DNA from: Streptomyces sp. NBC_01481
GTDB lineage: Bacteria > Actinomycetota > Actinomycetes > Streptomycetales > Streptomycetaceae
DNA: 64,000 bases
Assembly: GCF_026339995.1 (NCBI RefSeq)
Contig: NZ_JAPEPT010000002.1
Span: 1,225,470 to 1,289,469, forward strand
Direction: 5' to 3'
The notes under the pieces were generated by a model. It saw only the letters and a list, made by a program, of their open reading frames with translations, did no database searches and was not told the DNA's origin. Below are positions 51,095 through 59,592 of the stretch, one piece after another (within the stretch, counting starts at the first letter, position 1; every line of letters starts with the position of its first letter). Made by a program: the position numbers and the translations under genes.

Positions 51095-52227
51095 TGGACC
51101 TCACGTACTCCGAGGAAGAGGAAGCCTTCCGGGCGCGGCTGCGCGAGTGGCTGGACCTCTCGCTGCCGAAGCTGCCCGCCCGGCCCGACCCGCTGGACTG
51201 GCCGGGCCGCCGGGCGTACGACACCACCTGGCAGCGGTTGCTGTACGACGCCGGATACGCGGACGTCCACTGGGACGCGTCCCCCACCCAGCGCCTGATC
51301 TTCCTGGAGGAGACCGAGCGGGCGGGCGCGCCCTACGTCGGCGCGAACTTCGTGGGGCTGCTGCACGCGGGCCCCACGATCGCCGCCGAGGGCACCGCCT
51401 GGCAGCGCGAACGCTGGCTGCCGCCCGTACTGCGGGGCGACGAGATCTGGTGCCAGGGCTTCAGCGAGCCGGACGCGGGCTCGGACCTCGCCTCCCTGCG
51501 TACGAGAGCCGTGCGGGACGGCGACGACTATGTCGTCACCGGCTCCAAGATCTGGACCTCGCACGCGGAGGTCGCCGACTGGTGCGAGCTGCTGGTGCGC
51601 ACCGATCCGGAGGCACCCAGACACCGCGGTATCTCCTGGCTTGCCATGCCGATGGACGCGCCCGGGGTCACCGTCCGCCCGCTGCGGACGCTGGCCGGGT
51701 CGGCGGAGTTCGCCGAGGTGTTCCTGGACGAGGTCCGGGTGCCGGTCGCCAACCGGGTCGGCGAGGAGAACGACGGCTGGCGCGTCACCATGGTCACCCT
51801 CTCTTTCGAACGCGGCACGGCCTTCGTGGGTGAGGTCGTCGCCTGCCGCCGTACCCTCGGCGAACTGGCCGCCGCCGCACGCGCGAACGGCACCTGGGAC
51901 GATCCGGTGCTGCGCCGCCGGCTCGGCCGTCTGGGCGCCGAGTTCCGCGCGCTGTGGCGGCTCATCCAGTGGAACGTCAGCGAGTCCCAGCAGACGGGCG
52001 GCGTGCCCGGCATCGGCGGCTCGGTCTTCAAGCTCCGCTACTCCCACGCACGCCAGGAGTTGTACGAGGCGGCCGCCGAAGTCCTCGGCCCCGACGCCTT
52101 CGACCTCGACCGGCAGTGGGCAGCCGACCGGCTCTCCTCGCTCTCGTACACCATCGCCGCGGGCACCTCCCAGATCCAGCGGAACATCGTCGCCGAGCGG
52201 ATCCTCGGCCTGCCGAAGGGGCGCTGA
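51094..52227 (+). CDS. acyl-CoA dehydrogenase, large subunit of a likely pair
   Basis: A 377-residue acyl-CoA dehydrogenase. FSEPDAGSDLASLRTRAV (about residues 125-142) forms the FAD-binding middle domain and TSQIQRNIVAERILGLP lies at the C-terminus. It overlaps the next, shorter dehydrogenase gene (TGATG). Two unequal acyl-CoA dehydrogenase genes side by side are typical of the heterotetrameric enzymes of actinobacterial side-chain degradation such as ChsE1-ChsE2. Confidence 0.9.
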   Translation: MDLTYSEEEEAFRARLREWLDLSLPKLPARPDPLDWPGRRAYDTTWQRLLYDAGYADVHWDASPTQRLIFLEETERAGAPYVGANFVGLLHAGPTIAAEGTAWQRERWLPPVLRGDEIWCQGFSEPDAGSDLASLRTRAVRDGDDYVVTGSKIWTSHAEVADWCELLVRTDPEAPRHRGISWLAMPMDAPGVTVRPLRTLAGSAEFAEVFLDEVRVPVANRVGEENDGWRVTMVTLSFERGTAFVGEVVACRRTLGELAAAARANGTWDDPVLRRRLGRLGAEFRALWRLIQWNVSESQQTGGVPGIGGSVFKLRYSHARQELYEAAAEVLGPDAFDLDRQWAADRLSSLSYTIAAGTSQIQRNIVAERILGLPKGR

Positions 52228-53150
52228 TGGACTTCCGGTTGACCGACGACCAGCGTGCCCTCCAGAAGGGCGTACGGGAATTGCTGGCGGGCCGCTTCGG
52301 GCCCGAGGCGCTGCGGGCCACCGTGGAGCGAGGAGGCACGGTCGACCGTGAGCTGTGGCGACAGCTCGGCGCGGCCGGATTCTTCTCGCTGCGCCTGCCC
52401 GAGGCACAGGGCGGTGCCGGACTCGGGCTGCCCGAGGCGGCCCTGGTCTTCGAGGAGGCGGGCCGGGCACTGCTGAACGGGCCGCTGGTGGCGACCCATA
52501 TCGCCGCCGAGCGGATCCCGGAGGCGGCGGACGGCACCCGTGTGGTCACCTGCACGACCCAACTGCGCTCGCTGATCCCGCACTTCGGCGAGGCGGATGC
52601 GGCCCTGGTGATCGACGGCGCCGGGATGCGCACGCGGGACCCGAAGGACCTGCCCACCCGTCCCGTGCGGTCCATGGACCCGCTCACCCCGGTGCACCGG
52701 ATCCCGGACGGGACGCCCGGCAAGGCCCCGCCGCGCCCGGACGCCGTGCTCCTGACCGCCGCCGAACAGCTCGGCAGCGCCGCCCGCACCACGGAGACGG
52801 CCGTGCGATACGCCGGGGAACGCGAACAGTTCGGGCAGCCCATCGGCGGATTCCAGGCAGTCAAGCATCTGTGTGCCCAGATGCTCGTACGCACGGAACT
52901 GGCCCGCAGTGCCGTCTACGCGGCCGCCGTCACCGGGGACTTCACCGAGATCGCCGGCGCCAAGCTGCTCGCCGACGAGGCCGCGGTGCGCAATGCCCGC
53001 GACTGTCTTCAGGTGCACGGCGGGATGGGCTTCACCTGGGAGGCGGAGGTGCATCTGCATCTCAAACGGGCCTGGCTGCGCGGGCAGATGTGGCTGACCG
53101 CGGCGGAGGCGGAGGAGATCCAGGCGGATGCCTTGGCCTCAGCACTCTGA
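52227..53150 (+). CDS. acyl-CoA dehydrogenase, small subunit of a likely pair
   Basis: A 307-residue, shortened acyl-CoA dehydrogenase. N-terminal helical domain, a compressed middle domain (about residues 85-165, lacking the usual SEPxAGSD segment) and a C-terminal helical domain with RYAGEREQFGQPIGGFQAVKHLC (about 193-215) and LQVHGGMGFTWEAEVHLHLKRAW. A reduced middle domain suits the partner subunit of a heteromeric enzyme with one FAD site per dimer. It overlaps the preceding gene by one base. Confidence 0.85.
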   Translation: MDFRLTDDQRALQKGVRELLAGRFGPEALRATVERGGTVDRELWRQLGAAGFFSLRLPEAQGGAGLGLPEAALVFEEAGRALLNGPLVATHIAAERIPEAADGTRVVTCTTQLRSLIPHFGEADAALVIDGAGMRTRDPKDLPTRPVRSMDPLTPVHRIPDGTPGKAPPRPDAVLLTAAEQLGSAARTTETAVRYAGEREQFGQPIGGFQAVKHLCAQMLVRTELARSAVYAAAVTGDFTEIAGAKLLADEAAVRNARDCLQVHGGMGFTWEAEVHLHLKRAWLRGQMWLTAAEAEEIQADALASAL

Positions 53151-53539
53151 AGCGTCACTGAGCGTTGATACCGGGTTGTGTCCTTGGGACGACTCGTCAC
53201 GGGCCGGAGTCGGGGTCACGCTCCGGTACCCTCCGTGGGATGCGAGTGCTTCCGAGCCAGGGTTGTCACGGAGTTGCCGGTGCGGCGGCTCCGGGCCCGG
53301 GAATGCGCGCCGCTCGTCCCGTGCGAGTACGGGCTGCGAGCCTCTGTTCGACTCCCCGCAACGTGCGTCGCACAGTATGCACCACGGGTACTCCTTCGCG
53401 CTGGAATATGCCCGAAGCGCTTGTTGCGGTGACTGTACGTCAACCATGCTGTCTCGTAACGGAGTCACGTTCGGTGACCTGGTCGAGGACCTTGTCGATG
53501 CGCGAGGCGATGTGTCCGCCGGTTCGGATGGTGTGAGCG
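53151..53539. other. 389-bp region without a clear gene
   Basis: No frame has coding bias or a plausible start. Codon usage in possible frames is poor. No strong hairpin or operator stands out by eye. It probably contains the promoter of the HATPase gene. Confidence 0.45.
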
Positions 53540-54007
53540 GTGCAGGTGCTTCTGGTTCAGTTGGAAGTCGGGCCCGACCCGGCGGAGGTGGGACGAGCCC
53601 GTAGGTGGGCGCGATCGCGGCTCGCAGGGTCCGGGATAGGGGTCGACGAGCCGCTGGCCGAGACACTGATCCTGCTGATCTCGGAACTGGTCACCAACGC
53701 GGTCGTGCACACCGGCTGTCCGGCGGTCCTGCGCATGCTGTTCGGTGCGGGAGTGACCGAGGCCGGGACGGTCCGGGTGGAGGTCGCCGACATCAGCGCC
53801 TGCCCGCCGAAGCCGCGGCACGCCGAGGGCGACGACACCAACGGCCGCGGCCTCGAACTCGTCGACGGACTCGCCGACCGGTGGGGCTGGCAGCGCGAGG
53901 GCGTCGGCAAGTCCATCTGGTGCGAGGTGGACCGCTGCGAAGTGGACCGGGGCGCGCCGGGGACGGTGTACGAGCCCGGAGTGCGGGGCTTCGTCACCAC
54001 CCCGTAG
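53540..54007 (+). CDS. stand-alone HATPase (RsbW-like anti-sigma kinase)
   Basis: A 155-residue GHKL-type ATPase. Box N: ETLILLISELVTNAVVHTG (about residues 41-59) with Glu and Asn; G2 box: NGRGLELVDGLADRWGW (about 100-116). This is the typical Streptomyces HATPase_c domain kinase that phosphorylates STAS proteins; the nearby STAS gene is 9 kb away. A GTG start at 53540 is supported by normal codon use, though a longer frame runs through antisense regions. It ends three bases from the convergent cyclase gene stop. Confidence 0.8.
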   Translation: MQVLLVQLEVGPDPAEVGRARRWARSRLAGSGIGVDEPLAETLILLISELVTNAVVHTGCPAVLRMLFGAGVTEAGTVRVEVADISACPPKPRHAEGDDTNGRGLELVDGLADRWGWQREGVGKSIWCEVDRCEVDRGAPGTVYEPGVRGFVTTP

Positions 54008-54010
54008 GAC

Positions 54011-54937
54011 TCACAGGACCGCGACCGGAGCAACGGGGGTTCCGGTGGCGCCGACGAACGGCTCGGGCATCGCGGACAGCAGGAACGCGTACCGCTTCGC
54101 CTCCGCACAGGCTGTGGACAGGCTCTCCAGGTTCCAGTTCTGGCCCTGGAGCATGCCCATCTCGACGAGATCGAGGGCGTGCACGGGCAGCCAGAGGTCT
54201 TCGATCTCCGGCGGGAAGATCTCGAAGGTGAGGGTGTCGTTCGCGACGGCGGCGACGTCGTGGGCGTGGAACCACTCGGGGGTGCGGACCGACAGGCCCG
54301 GGGACGGATAGCCGTAGGCGTGCTTGTCGCCGCCGAGGACGACCTGGATCTGTCCCGTCCGTACGAGAACGATGTCGCCGGGCCCGAGGGTGACACCGCC
54401 GAACTCCGCGGCCTCGTCCAGATCCTCGGGCGTCACGGCGTGCCCGCCGGGCAGCCGGTCCAGTCCCTTGGCGCGCGCGACATCGAGCAGGACGCCGCGG
54501 GAGACGATGTACGGGGCCTTGTCGATGCCGCTGAACTGCGCGCGGGTGTGCGGGGTGATGGTGTCGGCGGGACGGCCGTTGTAGATCTTCCCCGAGTGGG
54601 AGACATGGGTCAGGGCGTCCCAGTGGGTCGCGGCCTGGAGCCCCATGGTCACGGCGTCGTCGCTGGTGGCGACGGTGCCGGGGCCGAAGAGCTCCTGATT
54701 GATCTGGACCATGGTGTGCAGGGGGTTCACCCGGCCCGGGATGACGCCGGTCTGGATGCCGTCCTGGTGGAGGGGGAGGGCGAGGGGTACGCGACGCCCG
54801 CTGCGGACGGCTTGGGCGGCGGCTCTGACGACCTCGTCCGTGATCAGGTTCAGCGTGCCCGTCTCGTCGTCGGCGCCCCAACGGCCCCAGTTGTTCACGC
54901 GTTTGGCGATCTCGAAGAACTCGGCCGGGAGTGACAT
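54011..54937 (-). CDS. cyclase-family hydrolase (kynurenine formamidase-like fold)
   Basis: A 308-residue protein of the cyclase family. QAATHWDALTHVSHSGKIYNG (about residues 101-121) fits the family's metal-binding His/Asp motif (HxDxxxH). The family includes arylformamidase and polyketide cyclases acting on lactone or formyl groups. It lies inside the acyl-CoA locus, on the opposite strand to the SDR gene, with a third CTGAC-type motif between them. The reaction is unknown. Confidence 0.82.
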   Translation of the reverse strand: MSLPAEFFEIAKRVNNWGRWGADDETGTLNLITDEVVRAAAQAVRSGRRVPLALPLHQDGIQTGVIPGRVNPLHTMVQINQELFGPGTVATSDDAVTMGLQAATHWDALTHVSHSGKIYNGRPADTITPHTRAQFSGIDKAPYIVSRGVLLDVARAKGLDRLPGGHAVTPEDLDEAAEFGGVTLGPGDIVLVRTGQIQVVLGGDKHAYGYPSPGLSVRTPEWFHAHDVAAVANDTLTFEIFPPEIEDLWLPVHALDLVEMGMLQGQNWNLESLSTACAEAKRYAFLLSAMPEPFVGATGTPVAPVAVL

Positions 54938-54984
54938 CGGGCTGCCTCCTGGGGCTTGTGCTCGAGTATCTGACTGACCGTAGA

Positions 54985-55003
54985 ATCTAACGGTCCGTCA
55001 GAA
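54985..55003. promoter_or_regulatory. third CTGAC-type motif
   Basis: CTAACGGTCCGTCAG (54987-55001), flanked by T and A, is an inverted repeat with a single mismatch and resembles the two motifs at 49761-49853. It lies upstream of the SDR gene (55024) and of the cyclase gene on the other strand. Confidence 0.5.
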
Positions 55004-55023
55004 ACCGCGGGAAGGGGCCGGAC

Positions 55024-55935
55024 GTGGGGAACTTCTTGGCAGGCAAGGTCGTCGCCGTCACCGGCGCGGGCCGCGGCATCGGCCGGGCCGTCGCCCTGGC
55101 CGCGGCGGCGGCGGGGGCGCGGGTCGTCGTCAACGACTACGGCGTCTCCATCGGCGGCGGCGAGCCGACGTCCGAGATCGCGTCGGCGGTCGTCAAGGAG
55201 ATCGTCGCGGCGGGCGGCGAAGCGGTCGCCGTCGCCGACGACATCTCCACGATGGCCGGGGGACAGCGGCTCGTGGACGTCGCGCTCGCCGAGTACGGGC
55301 GGATCGACGGAGTCGTGTGCGTGGCAGGGATCCTGCGCGAGCGGATGCTCTTCAACATGTCCGAGGAGGAGTGGGACCAGGTGGTCGCCACACATCTGAA
55401 GGGCACGTTCACGGTCTTCCGGGCGGCGTCCGCGGTGATGCGCAAACAGGGCGCCGGAACACTGATCGGCTTCACCAGCGGCAACCACCAGGGGAGCGTG
55501 GCGCAGGCCAACTACTCCGCGGCGAAGGGCGGCATCATCTCGCTCGTCCGCAGCGCGGCGCTGGGCCTCAACAAATACGGCGTCACGGCGAACGCGGTCG
55601 CGCCGGTGGCCCGTACGCGCATGTCCGCGAACGTCCCCATGGAGCTCAAGGAGATCGGCGAGCCGGAGGACGTGGCGGCGCTCGTCGTCTACCTGCTCTC
55701 CGACCGCGCCCGCGAGGAACGGATCACGGGTCAGGTCTATACGATCGCGGGCCCGAAGATCGCGGTGTGGGCGCAGCCGAGGGAACTGCGGGCGGGGTAC
55801 GCGGAGGGCGGCTGGAGCCCGGAGAAGATCGCGGACTTTCTGCCGGGGACGGTGGGGGTGGATCCGATGCCGATGCTGGCGCGGCTGGAGGAGATTGCGA
55901 GGGCGGCGGCGTCCGGGGACCGCCCGAACGTTTAG
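55024..55935 (+). CDS. short-chain dehydrogenase, multifunctional beta-oxidation-like
   Basis: A 303-residue SDR. NAD(P)-binding GAGRGIGRAVA at the N-terminus (about residues 15-25), the VNDYGVSIGGG loop, Ser in GFTSGNHQG and Tyr/Lys in ANYSAAKGG (about 162-174) make the catalytic set. The sequence resembles the dehydrogenase domain of type 2 multifunctional enzymes that oxidise 3-hydroxyacyl-CoA. The start is a GTG at 55024. In this locus it would act after a dehydrogenase and a hydratase step; no hydratase gene is in the cluster. A palindromic repeat follows. Confidence 0.85.
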   Translation: MGNFLAGKVVAVTGAGRGIGRAVALAAAAAGARVVVNDYGVSIGGGEPTSEIASAVVKEIVAAGGEAVAVADDISTMAGGQRLVDVALAEYGRIDGVVCVAGILRERMLFNMSEEEWDQVVATHLKGTFTVFRAASAVMRKQGAGTLIGFTSGNHQGSVAQANYSAAKGGIISLVRSAALGLNKYGVTANAVAPVARTRMSANVPMELKEIGEPEDVAALVVYLLSDRAREERITGQVYTIAGPKIAVWAQPRELRAGYAEGGWSPEKIADFLPGTVGVDPMPMLARLEEIARAAASGDRPNV

Positions 55936-56020
55936 CGCGGGGTTCCGCTCCGGCCGCGGCCCCGAACGTTCGGCCCTGACCTGGGGCTCAGCCCCAGACC
56001 CGGCGCCTGCGGCGGGCTTG

Positions 56021-56347
56021 TTCCCCACCCCGCCCCTTCCCGAACTGGGGGCAAGCCCCCAGCCCCCACCGGGGCTCCGCCCCGAACCCCGTGCGGGGGC
56101 GCTGCCCCCGGATCCCCGCGCCTCAAACGCCCACGGGGCTGAATTTCGCGTCCGGGACCGCGCCTCAAACTCCCCCAGACTTCGTCCGGGGGGACCCCCA
56201 CGGGGCTGGATGTGCGGCAGGGCCGCACATTCAGCCCGTCCGGCGTTTGAGGACATGCGGCCGAAGGTCGCATACGGGTCCGGGGCGAAGCCCCGTCGGG
56301 GGTCTGGGGGCTTGCCCCCCAGTTCGGGAAGGGGCGGGGTGGGGGAA
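56021..56347. repeat. nested inverted-repeat element between SDR and dehydrogenase genes
   Basis: The 433-bp gap 55936-56368 is filled with palindromic sequence. Outer arms of about 65 bp, TTCCCCACCCCGCCCC... at 56021-56084 and its reverse complement at 56281-56347, differ by only a few bases. Nested inside are CCTCAAACGCC (56121-56131) with GGCGTTTGAGG (56242-56252), and a hairpin with 16-bp arms (56203-56218 and 56222-56237). This is an extragenic Streptomyces-type repeat; no ORF is likely. Confidence 0.7.
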
Positions 56348-56368
56348 ACACAACTCCTAGGAGAAGAC

Positions 56369-57517
56369 GTGGACTTCGAGTTCGGCCCGGCGGACGACGC
56401 CTTCCGCCACGACGCCCGCGCCTGGCTCACCGCGCACGTGACCCGCCCCACCACCCCCCGCATCTGGGAGCGCCGTCTCGGCCGCGACGGCTGGATCGGG
56501 ATCGGCTGGGCCGAAGCCGGGTACGGCAACCGGCAGGCCCGCCTTAGCCAGCAGGTCGTCTGGGCCGAGGAGTACGCCCGTGCCGCCGCCCCCGCCCGCG
56601 TCGGCCACATCGGCGAGAACCTGCTCGCGCCGACGCTCATCGCGCACGGCACCGCCGAGCAGAAGGCGCGTTTCCTGCCCGCGATCGCCCGCGGCGACGA
56701 GCTCTGGTGCCAGGGCTACAGCGAACCCGGCGCCGGATCCGATCTCGCCGGGATCAGGACCGCCGCGGTCCGGGACGGGGACACGTTCCGGATCGACGGG
56801 CAGAAGATCTGGACCTCACTCGCCCAGGAAGCCGACTGGTGCTTCGTACTGGTCCGGACCGAGCCCGGCTCGCGGCGCCACCACGGTCTCTCCTTCCTCC
56901 TCGTTCCCATGGACCAGCCGGGCCGCATCGACGTACGTCCCATCCGCCAGATGACCGGCACGAGCGAGTTCAACGAGGTCTTCTTCGACGGAGCCGAGGC
57001 CCGTGCCGAGCATCTCGTCGGCGGCGAGGGAAACGGCTGGCGCGTCGCGATGAGCCTGCTCGGCTTCGAGCGCGGGGTCTCCACACTGACCCAGCAGATC
57101 GGATTCGCCGAGGAGTTGGAGCGCGTGATCCGGCTGGCCCTGGAGAGCGGCGCCGCCGGCGACCCCGTGCTCGCGGACAGGCTCGTATGCCAGTGGGCCG
57201 AGCTGCGCACCATGCGCTTCAACGCCCTGCGCACGCTGGGCAGTTCGGAAGACCCCGCCGACCCCGGCGCCCCCAGCGTCGCCAAACTGCTCTGGGGCGG
57301 CTGGCACCAGCGTCTCGGCGAGCTCGCCATGGCCGTCCGGGGCGCCGCCGCGGCCATCGGCCCGTACGACTGGAGCCGTGAGCGCCCGTACGAACTCGAC
57401 GCACTCCAGAACCTGTTCCTCTTCACCCGCGCCGACACGATCTACGGCGGCTCGGACGAAATCCAGCGCAACATCATCGCCGAGCGGGTGCTCGGCCTAC
57501 CGAGGGAGCCCCGATGA
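56369..57517 (+). CDS. acyl-CoA dehydrogenase (third in cluster)
   Basis: A 382-residue acyl-CoA dehydrogenase. YSEPGAGSDLAGIRTAAV (about residues 112-129), TGTSEFNEVFFDGAEARAEHLVG (about 197-219) and DEIQRNIIAERVLGLP at the end are characteristic. The GTG at 56369 has GGAGAA six bases upstream. A longer open frame runs back through the repeat but is not coding. The stop overlaps the alcohol dehydrogenase ATG (ATGA). Relationship to the paired dehydrogenases at 51-53 kb is not close enough to be a duplicate. Confidence 0.9.
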   Translation: MDFEFGPADDAFRHDARAWLTAHVTRPTTPRIWERRLGRDGWIGIGWAEAGYGNRQARLSQQVVWAEEYARAAAPARVGHIGENLLAPTLIAHGTAEQKARFLPAIARGDELWCQGYSEPGAGSDLAGIRTAAVRDGDTFRIDGQKIWTSLAQEADWCFVLVRTEPGSRRHHGLSFLLVPMDQPGRIDVRPIRQMTGTSEFNEVFFDGAEARAEHLVGGEGNGWRVAMSLLGFERGVSTLTQQIGFAEELERVIRLALESGAAGDPVLADRLVCQWAELRTMRFNALRTLGSSEDPADPGAPSVAKLLWGGWHQRLGELAMAVRGAAAAIGPYDWSRERPYELDALQNLFLFTRADTIYGGSDEIQRNIIAERVLGLPREPR

Positions 57518-58563
57518 GAGGCGTCGTCTTCGACGGCAAGCAGCCCCAGGTGGTCGACGATCTGGAGATACGGGACCCGGGGCCCGGCGAGGTGCTGGTC
57601 GCCGTCGCCGCCGCCGGACTGTGCCACAGCGATCTCTCCGTGATCGACGGCACGATCCCCTTCCCCGTGCCGGTCGTCCTCGGGCACGAGGGCGCGGGCG
57701 TGGTGGAGGCGGTCGGCGCGGGCGTCGGCCATGTCGTGCCCGGCGACCATGTCTCGCTCTCCACGCTCGCCAACTGCGGCGCCTGCGCGGACTGCGACCG
57801 CGGCCGTCCCACGATGTGCCGCAAGGCGATCGGCCGGCCGGGCCGGCCCTTCACGCGCGGTGGTGAACGCCTCTTCCAGTTCGCCTCCAACTCCGCCTTC
57901 GCGGAACGCACGATCGTCAAGGCCGTCCAGGCCGTGAAGATCCCCTCCGATCTGCCTCTGACCTCCGCCGCGCTGATCGGCTGCGGTGTCCTGACGGGCG
58001 TCGGAGCCGTACTGAACCGGGCGAAGGTCGACCGCGGCGACACCGTCGTCGTCATCGGGACGGGGGGCATAGGGCTGAACGTCATCCAGGGCGCCCGGAT
58101 CGCGGGCGCCTCCGCGATTGTCGCGGTCGACTCCAATCCGGCGAAGGAGGCGGTCGCCCGGCAGTTCGGGGCGACCGACTTCCTGCCATCGGCCGACGGC
58201 GTGAGGGAGATCCTGCCGACCGGCGCCGACCATGTCTTCGAGTGCGTGGGGCACGTCGGCCTGATCCGGCAGGCGATCGAGCTGCTCGACCGGCGCGGGC
58301 AGGCGATCCTGCTGGGGATGCCGTCGGCGACGGCGGAGGCGACCTTCGTGCCCGCGGCGATGTTCCTGGACAAGTCCATCCTGGGCTGCCGTTACGGCTC
58401 CTCGCGCCCGCAGCACGACATCGCCCTGTACGCCGAGCTGTACGGGCAGGGCAGGCTGCTGCTGGACGAGCTGGTGACCGAGACGTATCCGGTCGAGGAC
58501 TTCGCGAAGGCGGCGGACGACGCGCACCACGGGCGGGTGGCGCGCGGCGTGCTGACCTTCTGA
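57514..58563 (+). CDS. zinc-dependent alcohol dehydrogenase
   Basis: A 349-residue MDR-type dehydrogenase. Catalytic zinc ligands: Cys in AAAGLCHSDLS and the Glu-His pair in LGHEGAGVV (about residues 60-68). Structural zinc Cys set: CGACADCDRGRPTMC (about 89-103). Rossmann motif: VVVIGTGGIGLNVIQGA (about 172-188). It may oxidise an alcohol before the acid is activated, or reduce an intermediate. It overlaps the preceding dehydrogenase gene. Confidence 0.9.
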   Translation: MRGVVFDGKQPQVVDDLEIRDPGPGEVLVAVAAAGLCHSDLSVIDGTIPFPVPVVLGHEGAGVVEAVGAGVGHVVPGDHVSLSTLANCGACADCDRGRPTMCRKAIGRPGRPFTRGGERLFQFASNSAFAERTIVKAVQAVKIPSDLPLTSAALIGCGVLTGVGAVLNRAKVDRGDTVVVIGTGGIGLNVIQGARIAGASAIVAVDSNPAKEAVARQFGATDFLPSADGVREILPTGADHVFECVGHVGLIRQAIELLDRRGQAILLGMPSATAEATFVPAAMFLDKSILGCRYGSSRPQHDIALYAELYGQGRLLLDELVTETYPVEDFAKAADDAHHGRVARGVLTF

Positions 58564-58570
58564 GCCCTCC

Positions 58571-59554
58571 TCAGCCTTCAGCACCGGCGCGGAACGCGCG
58601 CCGGTACGCGGTCGGCGGGACCCCCAGCGCCGCCTGCAGATGCTGCCGCATCGACTGCGCCGTGCCGAAGCCCGCGTCCCGTGCCACCTGGTCGACGGAG
58701 AGATCCGTGGACTCCAGCAGATGCCGGGCCCGCTCCACGCGCTGCCGCGTCAGCCACTGCCCGGGGCTGATGCCCGCCTCCTCACGGAAGCGGCGCGTGA
58801 ACGTCCGTACCGACATGGACTCCTGGTCGGCCATGTCGCGCAGCTGGATCGGCTCGTGCAGCCGGCTCAGCGCCCAGGCCCGGGCGCCGGTGGTGGTCGC
58901 CAACTGCGGTTCGGGGACGGGCCGGTGGATGTACTGGGCCTGCCCGCCGTCGCGGTGCGGCGGTACGACGGTGCGGCGCGCGACGTCGTTGGCGACGGCC
59001 GTGCCGTGGTCGCGCCGCACGATGTGCAGGCACAGATCGATGCCCGCGGCGACGCCCGCCGAGGTGAGGACGTCACCGTCGTCGATGAAGAGCACGTCGG
59101 CGTCGACCTTGACGGAGGGGAAGAGCCGCTGGAAGTGCTCGGCGGATGACCAGTGGGTGGTGGCGGGCCGCCCGTCGAGGTATCCGGCGGCGGCGAGGAC
59201 GTAACCGCCGGTGCAGATGGAGACCATGCGGGTGCCGGGCCGGACGTACGCGAACGCGCCGGCGAGCTCTTCGGTGAGCCGGCCCTCCTCGTGGACGGGA
59301 CCCAGTTCGTACGAGGCGGGGATGACGACGGTGTCCGCGGTGGCGAGGATCTCCGGGCCGTGCTCGACGTTGATGTCGAAGTCGGCCTCCGTACGGACGG
59401 GTCCCGGGCGCAGCGAGCAGGTGACGATCTCGTAGAGCGGATGGCCGTCCGCGCCCTTGGCGCGGCCGAAGATCCGGTGCGGGATGCCCAGCTCGAAGGG
59501 GAGCAGCCCGGTCAGGGCCAGCACGACAACCCGGTGCTTTCTGTGATCACCCAT
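58571..59554 (-). CDS. GlxA-family transcriptional regulator (DJ-1/PfpI plus AraC)
   Basis: A 327-residue regulator. N-terminal DJ-1/PfpI-like domain (about 10-180) contains MVSICTGGYVLAAAG, with the Cys of the nucleophile-elbow position; C-terminal AraC/XylS helix-turn-helix (about 230-320) contains MSVRTFTRRFREEAGISPGQWL and DLSVDQVARDAGFGTAQSMRQHL. Convergent with the alcohol dehydrogenase and divergent from the MFS gene, which it may control. Confidence 0.92.
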   Translation of the reverse strand: MGDHRKHRVVVLALTGLLPFELGIPHRIFGRAKGADGHPLYEIVTCSLRPGPVRTEADFDINVEHGPEILATADTVVIPASYELGPVHEEGRLTEELAGAFAYVRPGTRMVSICTGGYVLAAAGYLDGRPATTHWSSAEHFQRLFPSVKVDADVLFIDDGDVLTSAGVAAGIDLCLHIVRRDHGTAVANDVARRTVVPPHRDGGQAQYIHRPVPEPQLATTTGARAWALSRLHEPIQLRDMADQESMSVRTFTRRFREEAGISPGQWLTRQRVERARHLLESTDLSVDQVARDAGFGTAQSMRQHLQAALGVPPTAYRRAFRAGAEG

Positions 59555-59592
59555 GGCCCGATCCTATCGGATACTGTCCCTCGGGCCACTCG

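Noticed and set aside
53139..53666. Minus-strand frame of 175 codons in the 53.2-53.5 kb gap
   Set aside because: Contains Arg/Ser/Pro-rich sequence, no ribosome-binding site, and no recognisable domain; codon use is poor.
55895..56368. Extended N-terminus for the third acyl-CoA dehydrogenase through the repeat
   Set aside because: The frame passes the palindromic repeat and encodes low-complexity peptide; GGAGAA and the family start fit the GTG at 56369.
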